From contig CM035173.1 in assembly GCA_020205615.1 (NCBI GenBank), positions 32,332,293-32,396,292 of the forward strand: a DNA stretch of 64,000 bases, written 5' to 3'. Of this stretch, positions 38,621-50,782 are shown piece by piece. Each line of letters starts with the position of its first letter. The stretch's first letter is position 1. The notes below the pieces were generated by a model that had not been told where the DNA came from, made no database searches, and saw only the letters and a list, made by a program, of their open reading frames with translations. Origin of the DNA: Panax quinquefolius. Lineage: Eukaryota > Streptophyta > Magnoliopsida > Apiales > Araliaceae. The translations under genes and the position numbers were made by a program.

Positions 38621-38954
38621 AATAAATAGGGAATTAATATTTCACAAATGAAATTGATATTTCCATAAGACTCCTCTCACATAAATACTTGAATAGTAAG
38701 TGAAACTCACATTCATGCCAGTTGAGTGAGACTTTGTCAAAATATCAAATTTTCCTTGTGAAAATAACAATTACCAAATGAAAAATAGGCATTGAAAGAA
38801 TTGACATGTTGCTTGATTCTTAAAGTGCAAAGCATCACCAGATTGAATAAAATTTGAATATTTACACTACGTTAATCTTTGACAAATACATGCGAAGCTA
38901 CAATCTATATTTACAAAATAAGGCTGCGAGTTCCAGAAAAATATACCGCTAGCT

Positions 38955-41900
38955 CTATTTCCCTTTTCTGCGTTTCTGCATTGCAACACAGTCTGAGCAA
39001 TACCATTTCCCCTTGGGTTGTTCTTTCAGACTGACGCACCCAAAATGGAACCATTCTATCTTGCACTGTTTCAGACGAGAAAAGGAGCAACTTCTTTCGT
39101 TAGATCATTGGCTTTACTAGTGTATTCAATCAATAGAACACTCGCGCTATGTTTGTTTGCATTGCATTTTCCCTTCCACTCATTATGGGGAAGAAGTGGA
39201 CTCTATGGCCATGTTTGTTTACAAGGATTATATTCCCCATGAATTATAATCCCAAGACTATTAATCCTAGAATTCAATAGTCCTAGTCACGCATTTGTTT
39301 TTTATGAGATTATTCATGGGAACTTAAAATAATCTCATGTTAAGTTTGTTTTGTTCATGATTATTTAAATGATTGAATAAAAATTTACCATTTGGACTAT
39401 TATACCCTTGCTACTAATAACAAAGATATCATATCATATTAATGAGTATAGATGGATGGATATCACTTTAAACAAAGTTAAAGGTAAATTTTGTCCATAA
39501 ATTTTAGTCCCAAATGACGAGGATTATAATATCTAGCTGGACACGATATTAAATATTCTCCTTTCAAGTAATTTTTAATATCCTTGAACTAAAAGTCTCA
39601 AGTCTTCTTTAAAACAAACAAGAAATTTGGATTCAAGTCAAATCCCAAGTGTTTTCCTTGCAAACAAACAAACATGGCCCTTGAGGTACTACTATTTGAT
39701 TGAGAAATCAAACATATCACCAGAATAAGTTTAAAGATATTAACTAGTATAAATAACTACTAATCCAATTATATAAAAGAAAAGTGCTTAAAGATATGAA
39801 CTAGTATAAATAAGTTAAGATAGCCTAATATCATGCAACATAATGGCAAACAAACATAACCTTAAAAAAACACAGAATACGTACACCAGAATTGTCGCAA
39901 GCTACCATGTCTCCATAGCTCACTTGGTTGCAGAGACAATATGTGGGTTCATTTGGATCCACTGGTAGATCTAAATCCATGCCTGTTGGGTTCATGAGCC
40001 GCTGTTTCCATGGTGGCTGCGGCTGCAACAAGGCGTGTCCTGCCAAGAGAATTTTATATCCACTTTTAGCATCTCTTCTTTAATCAAAATGATCTGTAAA
40101 CTAAAAAATCAGTTAAATGCAACATTATAGTGTAGAATTGACCAAGAAAGGAAATACATAACCTTTGCTTTTTATATTAATCTTATTCTGATTTGTTTGG
40201 TTGCACTTGCACATAATTCAAAATCAGTATGCTAATTGATTGCTCAAGTCTCAAAAGTACATGATGTATTCTCTTCTTAATCCACCTAATTAGCTAAAGC
40301 AAAGGTGACCTTTCTGCTGATAGGAAGGATCAATCTGCTCAAACTGGTACTTCAGAACTAATCTCCCCTTTTTGGAAGTGATTTCTAAAAGGACCTAGAA
40401 GTGATTTCTAAAAGGACCTCCCATCATTTCAGATTTTTTCCCTTATCCAATTACGACTCAATATCAAATCTCTGTTACTGGGGGAAAAGGTTGTGCATAT
40501 ATTTGATTCACTCTCAAAACATTAAAACTATATAGCAATTTTCTTAAAGGAAAAAAAAAAAGATCAAAGGTCTCAATTGATATATTTTAAGTATAAATAT
40601 ATCTAGCAGGTAAAACTGAATAAATCCAGAACTAGGAAAGGTGGTTACTTCTTACGCCCCCCTCTACCACCTTCACTCCTTCCAGATTTCATGCTACCAT
40701 CAACGTTTGAATCAGGTGATCCAGTTGCAGCTCTCTTATCTCTTTCTGCAAGTCAGCTTTAAAATCAGAAGAATCTACAGAACAAAGCAGCTAAGTCTTG
40801 TCGAGTCTACCAAGACCAATGTGTTCAATGTAGAATGACGGTAAAATTAAAGCCAAATACAAACATACCACGCTGAAGCTCTGCATTAAATTTTTTCATA
40901 TGTTGATCAAGTTGTTGAATATGAGCATCTACCTGTTGCACAATCACAAAATACACCAAATTAAAGAAATTAAACAATTGCTCAATTTCATTAAAGACGT
41001 CTCTCTCTTGACAATTCGTTTATATCTTCATTCTTACTCTTTAAGGTTTTCTAAGATGCTAAGGATACCAACACTACAACATATTGTGATGTTAAGTTTG
41101 GGAAAAATTGAAAACAACATTTCAAACAAATTGCACGATCAACACACACAGGCGATGAATTCAAAACAAAGATAGAGAGAATATCACAAAGATTTACATA
41201 GTTTGGCCTTTGGCTTGTGTCCACGGGTGAAGAACGAGGTGAATTCCACTTACTGATAGAGGGAATAAAAGATGATGTTGAGTAGTCCTCAGGAAACCCT
41301 TACCCCAGATTCTCTAACACCCAAAAGAGCCAGAATTGTTCTAAATAGAATTTTATATACATATACACAAAAACATACAGGAGAAGTTGAATAAATCTCA
41401 GTTCAGAACATAACGCAACCTCCAATTTCTATTCCTCTTTGGATCACCACAAATGTAACGACTGGGCCATGCTGTCAATTAGATCCAAAACATTTTAATA
41501 TTTAGTTTTTTACAAGTGAATTGGATTCACATATTTATTGTAATAGTAAATCAGATCAATAATTCAAGCCAAGCATACATGGAAGCATCTATTCTGATGG
41601 ATTTGTGGAACTAGTATATCATCACACAATTCTATGGCAGGTCTCTAGCAGAACTATAAGAATTAGTAAGCATGCTGTCAACTGTACAGTAAATTGCATA
41701 TGATTTCCAATAGAGAAAAGCATGAACTTATCCACACAAAAATAAATGAATAAATAAATAAAGGGAATTGATATTTCTTCAGGTTATTTTGATAGTTCCA
41801 CAGTGGACCCCACATTCAAATTGAAAATCATCTTTTGTGCCCAGTTTACCCCTATCTGTAACAACACCCCCATTCCTCTCTCTCCCACCTTCTGCACTTC

Positions 41901-44900
41901 ATCTTCTCTTTCTAACCTCCACAACTATCTCAGTCTAACCCAATTTCACCTACTCAAGTAGAAAGTAAGTAATCTTTCATCCGATTAAAGAAAGACCAAC
42001 AAATTTGAACTACATACCCAGAAATTAGAAAAAAGAATTATCAAATTTGAGATTAGATAGGCATTCTGTACTAAGCTCATTGTGCTTCTCAAAATTATGT
42101 TTTTCTTTTTATTAACTTGCTCCATATTAAATATTTTTGTTGGCATCGTTAGAATATTTGTCCTGAATTCATGAAAGAGAAAACTGTGGTCTATGGTAGT
42201 AAAAATAAAAGGCTCACAACTTCAATTGTTATATAAAAACTTAATAGGTATTGCATTCTGTTATTGGGTCTGTTCGGGTTGCTAATAATGATGAGAAATA
42301 AAAGTTGCAGACTTGGAAAGATCGGGAATTAGAGCAAGTGTTACCCAGAAATTAGAAAAAAGAATTATCAAATTTGAATTGGATGCAGGTACGGGGATGG
42401 AGGGAGGAGATGATGGATTGGATTTTCTAATTTCTGGGTATGTAGTTCAAATTTGTTGGTCTTTCATTGGATGAAAGATTACATATTTTCTACTGGAGTA
42501 GGTGAAATTGGGTTAGACTGAGATAGTTGTGGAGGTTAGAAAGAGAAGATGAAGTGCAGAAGGTGGGAGAGAGAGGAATGAGGGGTTGTTGGTTGTTGCA
42601 GATAGGGGTAAACTGGGCACAAAAGATGATTTTCAGTTTGAATGTGGGGGGTTCACTGTGGAACTATCAAAATAATCTGTGTAAATATCAATTTCCTAAA
42701 TAAAAAGACTCGTGCACTCTCAACTGCATGACTAAAAAATTTTAGAGAATAATAGAACAAACAGAATACAGATTATACTTGATGCATGTAATATGGATCA
42801 AGCATCAACATACAGAATGAAGTCATTCAGAATAGAAAGAGAGATGAACTATGTGCGTTTTGTACCAAATCATACGCCTGAACAGCCAAGGCAACCTTCT
42901 CATCAGCAATCCTTAAGGCATGCTTTTGCTCGTCCAGTGCCTCATCAAAGAATCGGACAAATGAAGAATCAGGCATAATAGCACCAGATCTAACTCCACG
43001 CTTATAATCTTCTATTTCCTGTTCACAGCATTGTTCAATTTGCCGTTGTATTTCTGCTAAAACAAGAGGAAACAATGTTGTGCTTAATATTGCTACATCA
43101 GAGTTGAAAAAAGGCACAAAACATTATTATTAAAATTATTATTATTATTATTTATTATTATTATAATGTGCTGAAAAATACAAAAACAATGAGAATGCAT
43201 GACAGTTAACATTATAACTATCACCATCGACAGTTCTATTATAATTATCATAATCATTACTCCTCCTAGTCATCATCGTAGTTGTCATCATTCTTTCTAT
43301 TTTATTTTATTTTGGCAAAGGCATGTAGTAGAGTTCACTAATAACAACCTAAATCCAACAAGAATAACGTAAAATAGATGATGGGCACAAAAGAAAAGGA
43401 AAGAAATATGTAAATCTTTTTAGGCAATTAAAGAAAGACATAAATCTTGATCACAAGATGATTAAAATGCAGTACGAATTCAATCACTACTAGCTTTCCT
43501 CTATGTTGTAACTTGCATTTCCCCAATTACTTTAATACTTCAACTTCCCAAATAAATACAAAGAAATTGAAATGGAAATGTTGTTTTGTATCTAAAGAGG
43601 AAATCATACCTTTTTATTTAACACACAAAAAAAAAAATATATAAAAAAGATATATATATATATATATATTAAAATGAATTTGATTTTATACAAAATCATT
43701 TCACGATATTTTTTTAAGTTCTCTTTCTATCAGTTCCATAAATATTAAACTTTTTTTTTTAGTTGTTTAAAAAAAAAAAAAAAATTCAGTCCGCAAGAGA
43801 AGCAGAATCTTTCATATGTCTTATCTAACTCAGGCTCACCCTCTTTACAAAATTTTAGCATACTTCCTGTATGTATATATTCTGTCATATACATACAGAG
43901 TTTTGTGTTCACTCAACATCAATCAAAGCAAACAGAATCTTTCATATGTTTGTAAACTTTTATCTAGATCCAGAGTTTTGTGTTCACTAACATCAAGAGC
44001 ATATTTCCGCTGTAGGATGTTTGGCAATGATTCCAAATCTGGAAATAAATAAATAAAATAAAAATAATCAGATTTAAAAATCCCTAACCATCACCCAAAT
44101 AGTCAACTGAATATCTATGATGTAGAATAAAAAGTAAGAGATGAGAAAACAAATAATACAAGGAAGGATGGAAAGAGGGATAGAAAGGGCGTGAGGAGTC
44201 CACCTCCTTGGTCTGATTTTAAAGCAAGATCTGATCCTAAGACCATCAGTTACTGAGGCTGGAATAAACAAGAGACTCATAAAATGATTCATTCATAAAA
44301 TTCATAACTGCATTCAAAAAGAGTACAAAAAGACCTTTTATAGACCTTAAAACTTTAAATGCAGACCTTGGAACTCACTTCGACTTTTGACAAGTGACCA
44401 GATTTAATGAACTGATTAAAACACTAAACGACTAATTTTAGAAACTCAAAAGATTTAAAGTTTTGAAAGAATAAAATATAAAAGACTCGAACATTCTATT
44501 GGCTCTAAAACAAAGATTTTATGTAAATAAAACTTTATAACACAGCTCCTCAGAATGCTTTGATCTTGCTCTTTTTTGATTAACTTATAGATTCCATCAA
44601 TCTAATATCATCTCAGCTCAGATAAACTTTAAATTCCAAATAAGACAGCAGCAGTTTTAGCAAACTCTTGAGTGAACTCAGAGCCAGCCATGGGCAAGGG
44701 CTAACAGGGCTACCGCCCAAGGCCCACAATTGAGGGTGACCCAAATTTTTTTATAAGCTTATGTATTTATGTGTATAAAAAAAAAATAATAATAAAAAGA
44801 TTAACGATATTATGCATTGAAAATAATATGTTAGAAAACATTAAATATGATAGTACAATTGATGATTTTGCATCTAAAAGTGCAACAAGAAGACATTTTA

Positions 44901-46397
44901 AATGATGTTTTGTAGATCAGATTTCATTGCTATTTTTATTTTGTAGGTACATGTGATGATTCTTTGCTTCGATGACATTTTAAAGTATTCTTCCTTATCT
45001 TTTGTAAATTCTTATAATTTTAATAAAATTAATTAGTTGATAATTTATTTATTTTTTTGTTTAATTTGTATAAAGGAAAATTTGCCTTGGGCCTTAGAAA
45101 AACCAAGATCGGCTCTGAGTGAACTTAGCACTATATAACATTAACATCTTTTTTTGGATAAATTAGTATATTCAACTATTAGATAAATATGCCAACACTA
45201 TTTATATAAATGCATGTATCTCCTTTAAGAAAAAAAGAAAACACACACTCACACACTTTCACACTCACACACTTGGTCAATACGATTATCAATTAATTTC
45301 ACATTAACCGGCAGTGTGGAGGAATAAAATAAGCTAGTTGTGTTTTTTGGTGAGTATTGGGTTTCACCAGTCTATCTTAGAAAGGCTGGTTAGTGTAAGA
45401 TTTTGGGAGTTTGGGAGAGGGAAGTTGAGAAGTTTGCTTCAGAGATGCACAACTATAGCTGTTATTTGGTCAGACCATACATAATAATGGAATCTTCAGA
45501 AAGAAGTTTTTTCCTTACCAAAAAAATTATGGGAAAGGATGAAGTCCCCTGTGATCCTTTGAATTGCTGTAGTGAAATGATTTAGGGGAGTGGCTCTTTC
45601 AGCATGCACCTATGGTTCTTCTTCATTCAGTAGTATACAAAAATCTTATCTTATACTTTGGATTTCCAAAATTTATCAAGTTGGGTTCCGTATTCAATAT
45701 ATCAAAATTTATACTTTCTATGTTTTAAAGTTTTTTGTGGCGAGGTAGCTTGAAATCCATCACCTAGTTGCATTCCATGGTACTGAAGTGTACCCTTAAA
45801 ACCTTAACACAGCTCTGCTCATCCCAAATAGATATGATATCTTCCGGATTTAGGAATTATATGGTTTCCCTAAATTTAAAATCAAATTTTTAACTTCATT
45901 TCATCACTGAAAAGGCATATTAAATTGCTAATACATTAACAAATTAATCACACCTTACGGACAGTAACTGACCTATTACAAAAAGGCAAATAACTTTAAC
46001 TGCTCATTTCCCAGGTACTCAAGATATTTGCAAGTAAATGTATGCATACAAAGCCAAAATAAATATAAAAAATAAAGCAAAAACACTAACAAATGCTGTT
46101 AAAACATTGATTATAACTAACATAATGCCAAATTGAGATTTTATAAAATGAAATAATAAAGTCTCCCTCTTTTTTGTACAAATGGGCATAATTAACAACT
46201 CTGAAGGCTTTAACAGCAACAGAATTCAAAAATTCGGAAAACGGAAAACTGATATTTCAAATCAAAACCAAAAATTTTTATGGAACGAATTCTCAAAAGT
46301 AAAGTTATTTTCTCTCTATATATACCTATATATGTATATATAGAGAGAGAGAGAAAGAGAAAAGCTTACTGGATTGAAATTCTTCTAGGAACGACAT
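38955..46397 (-). CDS. ING1: ING1-type PHD-finger histone reader
   Basis: Minus-strand exons: 46397-46370 (MSFLEEFQS), 43056-42866 ([20 protein letters not shown] to [13 protein letters not shown]), 40932-40869 ([20 protein letters not shown]), 40745-40656 or -40649, 40039-39885 ([20 protein letters not shown]) and 39065-38955. They end in a complete C4-H-C3 PHD finger (CLC, ACDNSGC, WFHFGC, WYCSDC) and the basic tail KRRKGK. ING proteins use the N-terminal coiled region to join histone acetyltransferase or deacetylase complexes and the PHD finger to bind methylated H3K4. The small exon that in relatives encodes the LQKKYALLRDLD part was not found between 43.06 and 46.37 kb, although exon 1 and the 43-kb exon are in matching phase. 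The exon 5-6 junction needs the upstream donor to reach the PHD frame. Three DNA elements lie in introns. Confidence 0.88.
39207..39679. mobile_element. MITE in the last ING1 intron
   Basis: Ends GGCCATGTTTGTTTAC and, in inverse, GGCCATGTTTGTTTG, with further inverted words (CAAGGAT/CAAGGAA, TTGGGATT). About 473 bases and non-coding. I could not see a convincing target duplication, so the superfamily is open (hAT or PIF/Harbinger-like). Confidence 0.6.
41763..42696. mobile_element. Long-TIR DNA element in an ING1 intron
   Basis: Arms of about 285 bases (41763-42045 and 42415-42696) are close inverted copies. They include GATAGTTCCACAGTG, CTGGGCACAAAAGATGATTT (inverse) and GGTGAAATTGGGTTAGACTG (inverse). 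Flanked by TAAATAAA on both sides (41755-41762 and 42697-42704), though the left side is itself a TAAA repeat. Non-coding. Arm length and an 8-9-base duplication suggest a MULE-type element. Confidence 0.75.
44679..45117. mobile_element. hAT-type non-autonomous element in an ING1 intron
   Basis: Ends CAGAGCC and GGCTCTG, flanked by a perfect 8-base duplication AGTGAACT (44671-44678 and 45118-45125). The ends carry CAAGGGCTAAC / CCTTGGGCCTTAG words around an AT-rich core. 439 bases, no coding capacity. Confidence 0.85.
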
Positions 46398-48708
46398 GAA
46401 ATTCCAGGAAATTTTAAAGAATTGTTGAATTAATTTCGAGCCCTAAATAATAAGAAATTAAGAAGATTCATTCATTAGGCTACTGGGTAATTTGTATATC
46501 GCGTCCAAATATGCTACGACGTAGCACGCTCTTACCCAGGTCACCAGGAGATTATATGATTATTATTTTATTTATTTATTTTCATATAATTCTATATTCA
46601 TTTATTTTTTATGATTTTGTCTAGAAACTTTTATATAAAATAATTATTTAAAATATCAATTTTCTCAAGCTTGATATATTTTTCAACTGCATTCATTTAA
46701 AAGTAGAATTTAAACTCAATGAATATACAAACCAGTTGAATAAAGTTAAACTTAATTCGATTCGATTCAATTCAACTTAGTTCATTTTACTCAAATTGTG
46801 CTCAACGGATTGAGATTTTTTGCAATATAAATTTGTATCATATACATCGAGAATTGTATATTTTTGCTAAAAAAGGTAAATTCAAAGCTAAAAAAATCAT
46901 TTTTTAACATAATTTAAGCCCAAGTTCCATAACAATTATTTGTTTAGGCTAGATTTAGGACCCCAAAAAATGCAAGCAAAAGGCAAATAAAATGAAAAGG
47001 AAATGAACTAAAAAATATAATGAAAATTTTATTTAGAGTCCATAAATTTATCTTAATATAAAAATAATCAAACATGATACCCTAGTAGTAGTAAGACACT
47101 ACTCATAATTGTGCATGACAACAACTCAACCTAGATGCTACAAAGTAAACAAGTTTGCCATTGAAATGAATAATTAATACATTAAGGAGTTCTGGATCTT
47201 AAAATTTTTCTAAGTGTACAATTAGGAATTTGATTATTAGAAGAGACTAATTTTTACACTTCTTACATTGTTTTCATTCTGTTTTCCTTATCATTGAGAA
47301 GGTCACTTTTTTCTTCATTTTTTTTCTTTTTTTGAGAAGGTCACTTGTTCATCTTATTGGCAAATGATTGAAGTCTCTTGAAAGTTATGCCACAAATAAG
47401 GTGTAAATGAATCGAATGAAATGAAAGTATTGAGTTCTTAGATTTGGTTTACAAAATTTATAGAAAGTATAAAATAAGATTTGATCGAGCTTGTTTAGAG
47501 ACCAAAGTCGAAAGACGATCTCGAATCGTTCTCGATAGATTTTAAACTTTTCGAACGAATATGATTTGAATATCAATAGAAAATTAGAATTTGAGGAGAT
47601 TCAAGTAAATTATCAAAATTTAAAATATGTTCATATTTGAATCATTTATATTTTGAAATGAATTTCGAATCGAACTTTTAATAGTGAGTCTGAATCGAGT
47701 TTAAACTGTTTTTGTCATTTTACGGTCTTAGCCACAAACTTCAAATCAAATCCTCCATTGTATTGGGGAAGTTATTTCATAGAATAAACCACAAGAATAA
47801 CTAGGCCTTGAAATAAAAAAATGGTGCATATGACAAGTTTATATCAAACACTGAAAATTTTGTGGGAGGATTAGAAGGAGGTTCTTCTTCAGCACACATG
47901 ACTTGTCTACATTAATTCCTTCCTACTTCCACCAAACCCATTAATTCTTTCTCCATACTTGTCAAATTGTACCATCCATCCATCCCCACAACTTCTCTTC
48001 ACTTGCTCACTCTAAAGGACAAACCTTTAACCCAATCATATTAAAACACTAAAAAAAGTTTGCATCAATGGACAAGTAATGCAAAAACAAAAACAGGACA
48101 AGGTTAAGTAACATTCATGCCCTAAAAGTGGCAGCATTATTAGACTAGCCGAGTAAAGTAATAATCCAATCAGGCTACTTGATCAACGTCGGCCGGCCAA
48201 TATATATTATTACCCGAATGATACAACCTAAATATTTTTAATTTCGTGGACATTTACCATGTGTGTGTATACTCTGTTGTATGTCAAGTTGACATACACA
48301 ACATTTTCTTATTCATAACAATGCTTGTTGCATTTTTATTTAAAAAGATTTTTTTTCACTTGGAAAAAGTTAGGGGCGACAATCTTGTCGTGTCGAAACT
48401 CGCGTATACATTGTTTTTGATCTCATCTTTTTATACAAACAAATTAGCAAAAAAAGAAAAAGAAACTCGTGTATACTCTGCAAATCTTGTCGAATCTCGC
48501 GTATACACACGTTTATAATATAAACCCGTTTATAAATTATGTTTGTGTTAAAAGTTGATACGTGTTTAAGATGATATTTATGATTACGATACGTGTTTAT
48601 GATACAAACTCATTTATAAATCGTGTTGGTGTTGAAGTTGTGATTAATACTATAGAGAAAATTTTCATCAATCATCAATAAATATTTTTAATGTGCATAT
48701 TTTACTAT
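46398..48708. other. Intergenic, ING1 upstream and dispersed repeats
   Basis: The ING1 promoter lies on its left side; a GA run (46340-46360) is within intron 1, not the promoter. 47440-47710 repeats the dispersed sequence at 16440-16720 (CGAACGAATATGATTTGAAT, GTTCATATTTGAATCATTTA). 48380-48610 holds reiterated CTCGCGTATACA and CGTGTTTATGATA words. No gene seen. Confidence 0.5.
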
Positions 48709-49198
48709 CTCCGTTCCTAAAAAATTGTCGTTTAAGGTTTTGACACATGGATTAAAAAAGTCATTTAATACTACTCCCTCTGTTCCTAAAAGATTGTCGT
48801 TTTAGGAAGTAATTTTTGTTCCAAAAAGATTGTCGTTTTGAGTTTATCAATACACATTAACTATTTTTTTCTTACTTTACCCTTATTTAAAGCTTTCTTC
48901 TATTTAAAATTTTCTTCCCTTCCCAATGATTCTTATTCAATTCAATGTTATAATCTAAGTAGTAATTGGTTGAATAAGAAGTATTATCATTTGGAGTAAC
49001 AATTAAAATTTGTTTGAAATTCCAACACTACCCCTTTATGAGAAATTGAAAACTATTAGAGAATTTTTTGGAACAATGAGAGAAGGTAGGGGTAATATAG
49101 GAAAGTAAATAATTTATTCTCCTCGAAAGTTATAAATGACAAATATTTTGAAACAAATTTTTTCTTTTAAAACGATAATCTTTTAAGAACGGAGGAAG
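48709..49198. mobile_element. Stowaway-type MITEs, one inside another
   Basis: A left end CTCCGTTCCTAAAAAATTG at 48709 runs about 65 bases before a second CTCCCTCTGTTCCTAAAAG end at 48774 after TA. A third GTTCCAAAAAGATTGTCG word follows at about 48819, and the common right end AACGGAGGAAG precedes TA at 49198. Family members lie at 32738 and 50783. Confidence 0.65.
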
Positions 49199-49737
49199 TA
49201 ATAAGCAGTAACTTATGGGTTAGGTTACAGCTATGGAATTGAAGTGTTGTCATCGAGCAGCGCTTCTTTTACAACGGTCACATGAATTTCATACAAACGC
49301 GAAACTCTTCATTCTCGAATTCCAACACCAATTAAGTTTTGGGTCCTTTACATAAGTATACAACAAATAGAAAGTAATTACAAGAAAAGTGCATCAACTA
49401 AATAATTACAAAAAGAGTGTAATTATGACTCATATTACAAAAATAGTACAAACCTAAAATCAAGGATAACTAAAATTCAAATTAAAATCTTTTGGAGCTA
49501 ACAACAATTTCAAATCCATAATTCAAAATTCAAATCAAAATGAGAAAATTAAAATAAAAAATTATGAAGGAGTTATTGTACATCATCCTCCTCCCCCCTC
49601 CCCGCCTGTGGCCGCTATATATCGTCAGCTGAGTCATTGCTTGCCTTATATCGCCGCCGCCATAGGAGTTTTATTCGTAATTTTTTTGACGATTTGGTTA
49701 CCAACAAAAATTAAAATGTTTACCTTTTTATATGAAG

Positions 49738-49930
49738 TTTGGCTACCAATTGCATCACATTTAAAATAAAAATGGTAATCAAATAAAATTGAATTAGTTA
49801 CTTTATCGAAAAGTTTGGTAACCAACTTGTATGAATTTTGGTTACCAACCGCATCACATTCAAAATAAATAGGTAATCAAATAAAATTGAATTGGTTACC
49901 TTATCTAATGTTGGCTACCAACTACATGAT
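49738..49930. repeat. Tandem repeat of about 99 bases, two copies, GGTTACCAA-rich
   Basis: Units at about 49738 and 49837 share TTTGG(C/T)TACCAA, GCATCACATT and GGTAATCAAATAAAATTGAA. The GGTTACC words are those seen in the tandem repeat of element A. Confidence 0.75.
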
Positions 49931-49977
49931 GATTCGATTTGCTACCAACGTATTTTGGTTGTTTCGGTGGAAGTGGA

Positions 49978-50335
49978 AGTGACGGAGGGAGGAGAAAGGG
50001 AGGGGAGGAGGGATGGTGGAGGGTGGAGGGTGGGGGTGTGGGGTGGGGGCGTGGGGGGGAGGAGAAAGGAGAAAGGAGGAGGAGGAGGGGGAGGGAAAGG
50101 GGTGGATGGAAGGGGAGGCTGGGAGGGCGGTGGAGGAGGGGGAGGGAGGAAGGGAGGCGGGGGGAGGGAGTGGGAGGTGGGAAGGAGGAGGGGGGAGGGG
50201 GAGGAGGGGAGGAGGGGAGGAGGGGGGGGGGAGGAGTGGCGGAGGAGGGTAGGCGGGAGGAGGGGAGGCGGAGGGGTGGGACAGAGGAGGAGGAGGAGGG
50301 AGTGAGGAGGCGGAGGAGGATAAGAAGAAGGAAGC
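49978..50335. repeat. Homopurine (G/A) tract
   Basis: About 350 bases of nearly pure G and A on the plus strand, with many GGGG runs including a run of ten or so near 50225. Long open frames on both strands here (glycine/arginine on one, proline/serine on the other) are products of the composition. Confidence 0.9.
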
Positions 50336-50782
50336 AGAAATGGAGTGGGAGAAAATCGTGGGAGAGATGGGGAGAAAAATGTGGGAGAGATGGTAATCGT
50401 GTGCATAATTAAAGGGATAAGATTGCACTCTTTTTTGTAATTAAATATTGCATATCACTCTTTTTATAATTATTTTGTTTGTACTCTTTTTATGTAATTA
50501 TTTTTTAAAATATAATAAAAAATATAATTGTTCCTTAAGTTTTTGTCAATCTGTTGGGGCCCAACTCAACTTGTCTTCCTTTTTGTCTTTCTGTTTGGTT
50601 CATTCCCAAATCATACCATGACTTTTCCAATATCCAAAAAAATGTATGCATGATTGCAAGTTTTTTTTAAAAAAAAAAAATTTAAAAAGATATTTATGTC
50701 TTTTTATTACTACTAATAAAATTACGATGTTTTAAGTGAAATGACATAGTTTTGCGACATCATAAATTTATCGAGTTATTAT

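Larger units (their letters stand above)
49341..50534. mobile_element. MULE element B (relative of element A)
   Basis: Flanked by a perfect 9-base duplication TTAAGTTTT (49332-49340 and 50535-50543). The left end GGGTCCTTTACATAAG and the following AGTAATTACAAGAAAAGTGC match, in inverse, the right end of element A (CACTAATCTTGTAATTACTT). The right end carries CTCTTTTTATGTAATTA words. Inside are GGTAACCA-type tandem repeats and a 350-base purine tract. No transposase. Confidence 0.75.

Noticed and set aside
41190..41420. TTTGGCCTTTGGCTTGTGTCCACGG-like stretch considered as a retrotransposon end
   Set aside because: The wording resembles plant repeat leaders, but no partner repeat, end or coding domain could be seen, so it was not called.
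45403..45585. 60-codon frame [15 protein letters not shown] as the missing ING1 exon or a gene
   Set aside because: It is on the opposite strand to ING1, shows no ING similarity, and has no clear splice or domain support.
49892..50428. Overlapping open frames of 137-168 codons on both strands
   Set aside because: They are created by the G/A tract (Gly/Arg/Glu on one strand, Pro/Ser/Leu on the other), have no domain and overlap each other.
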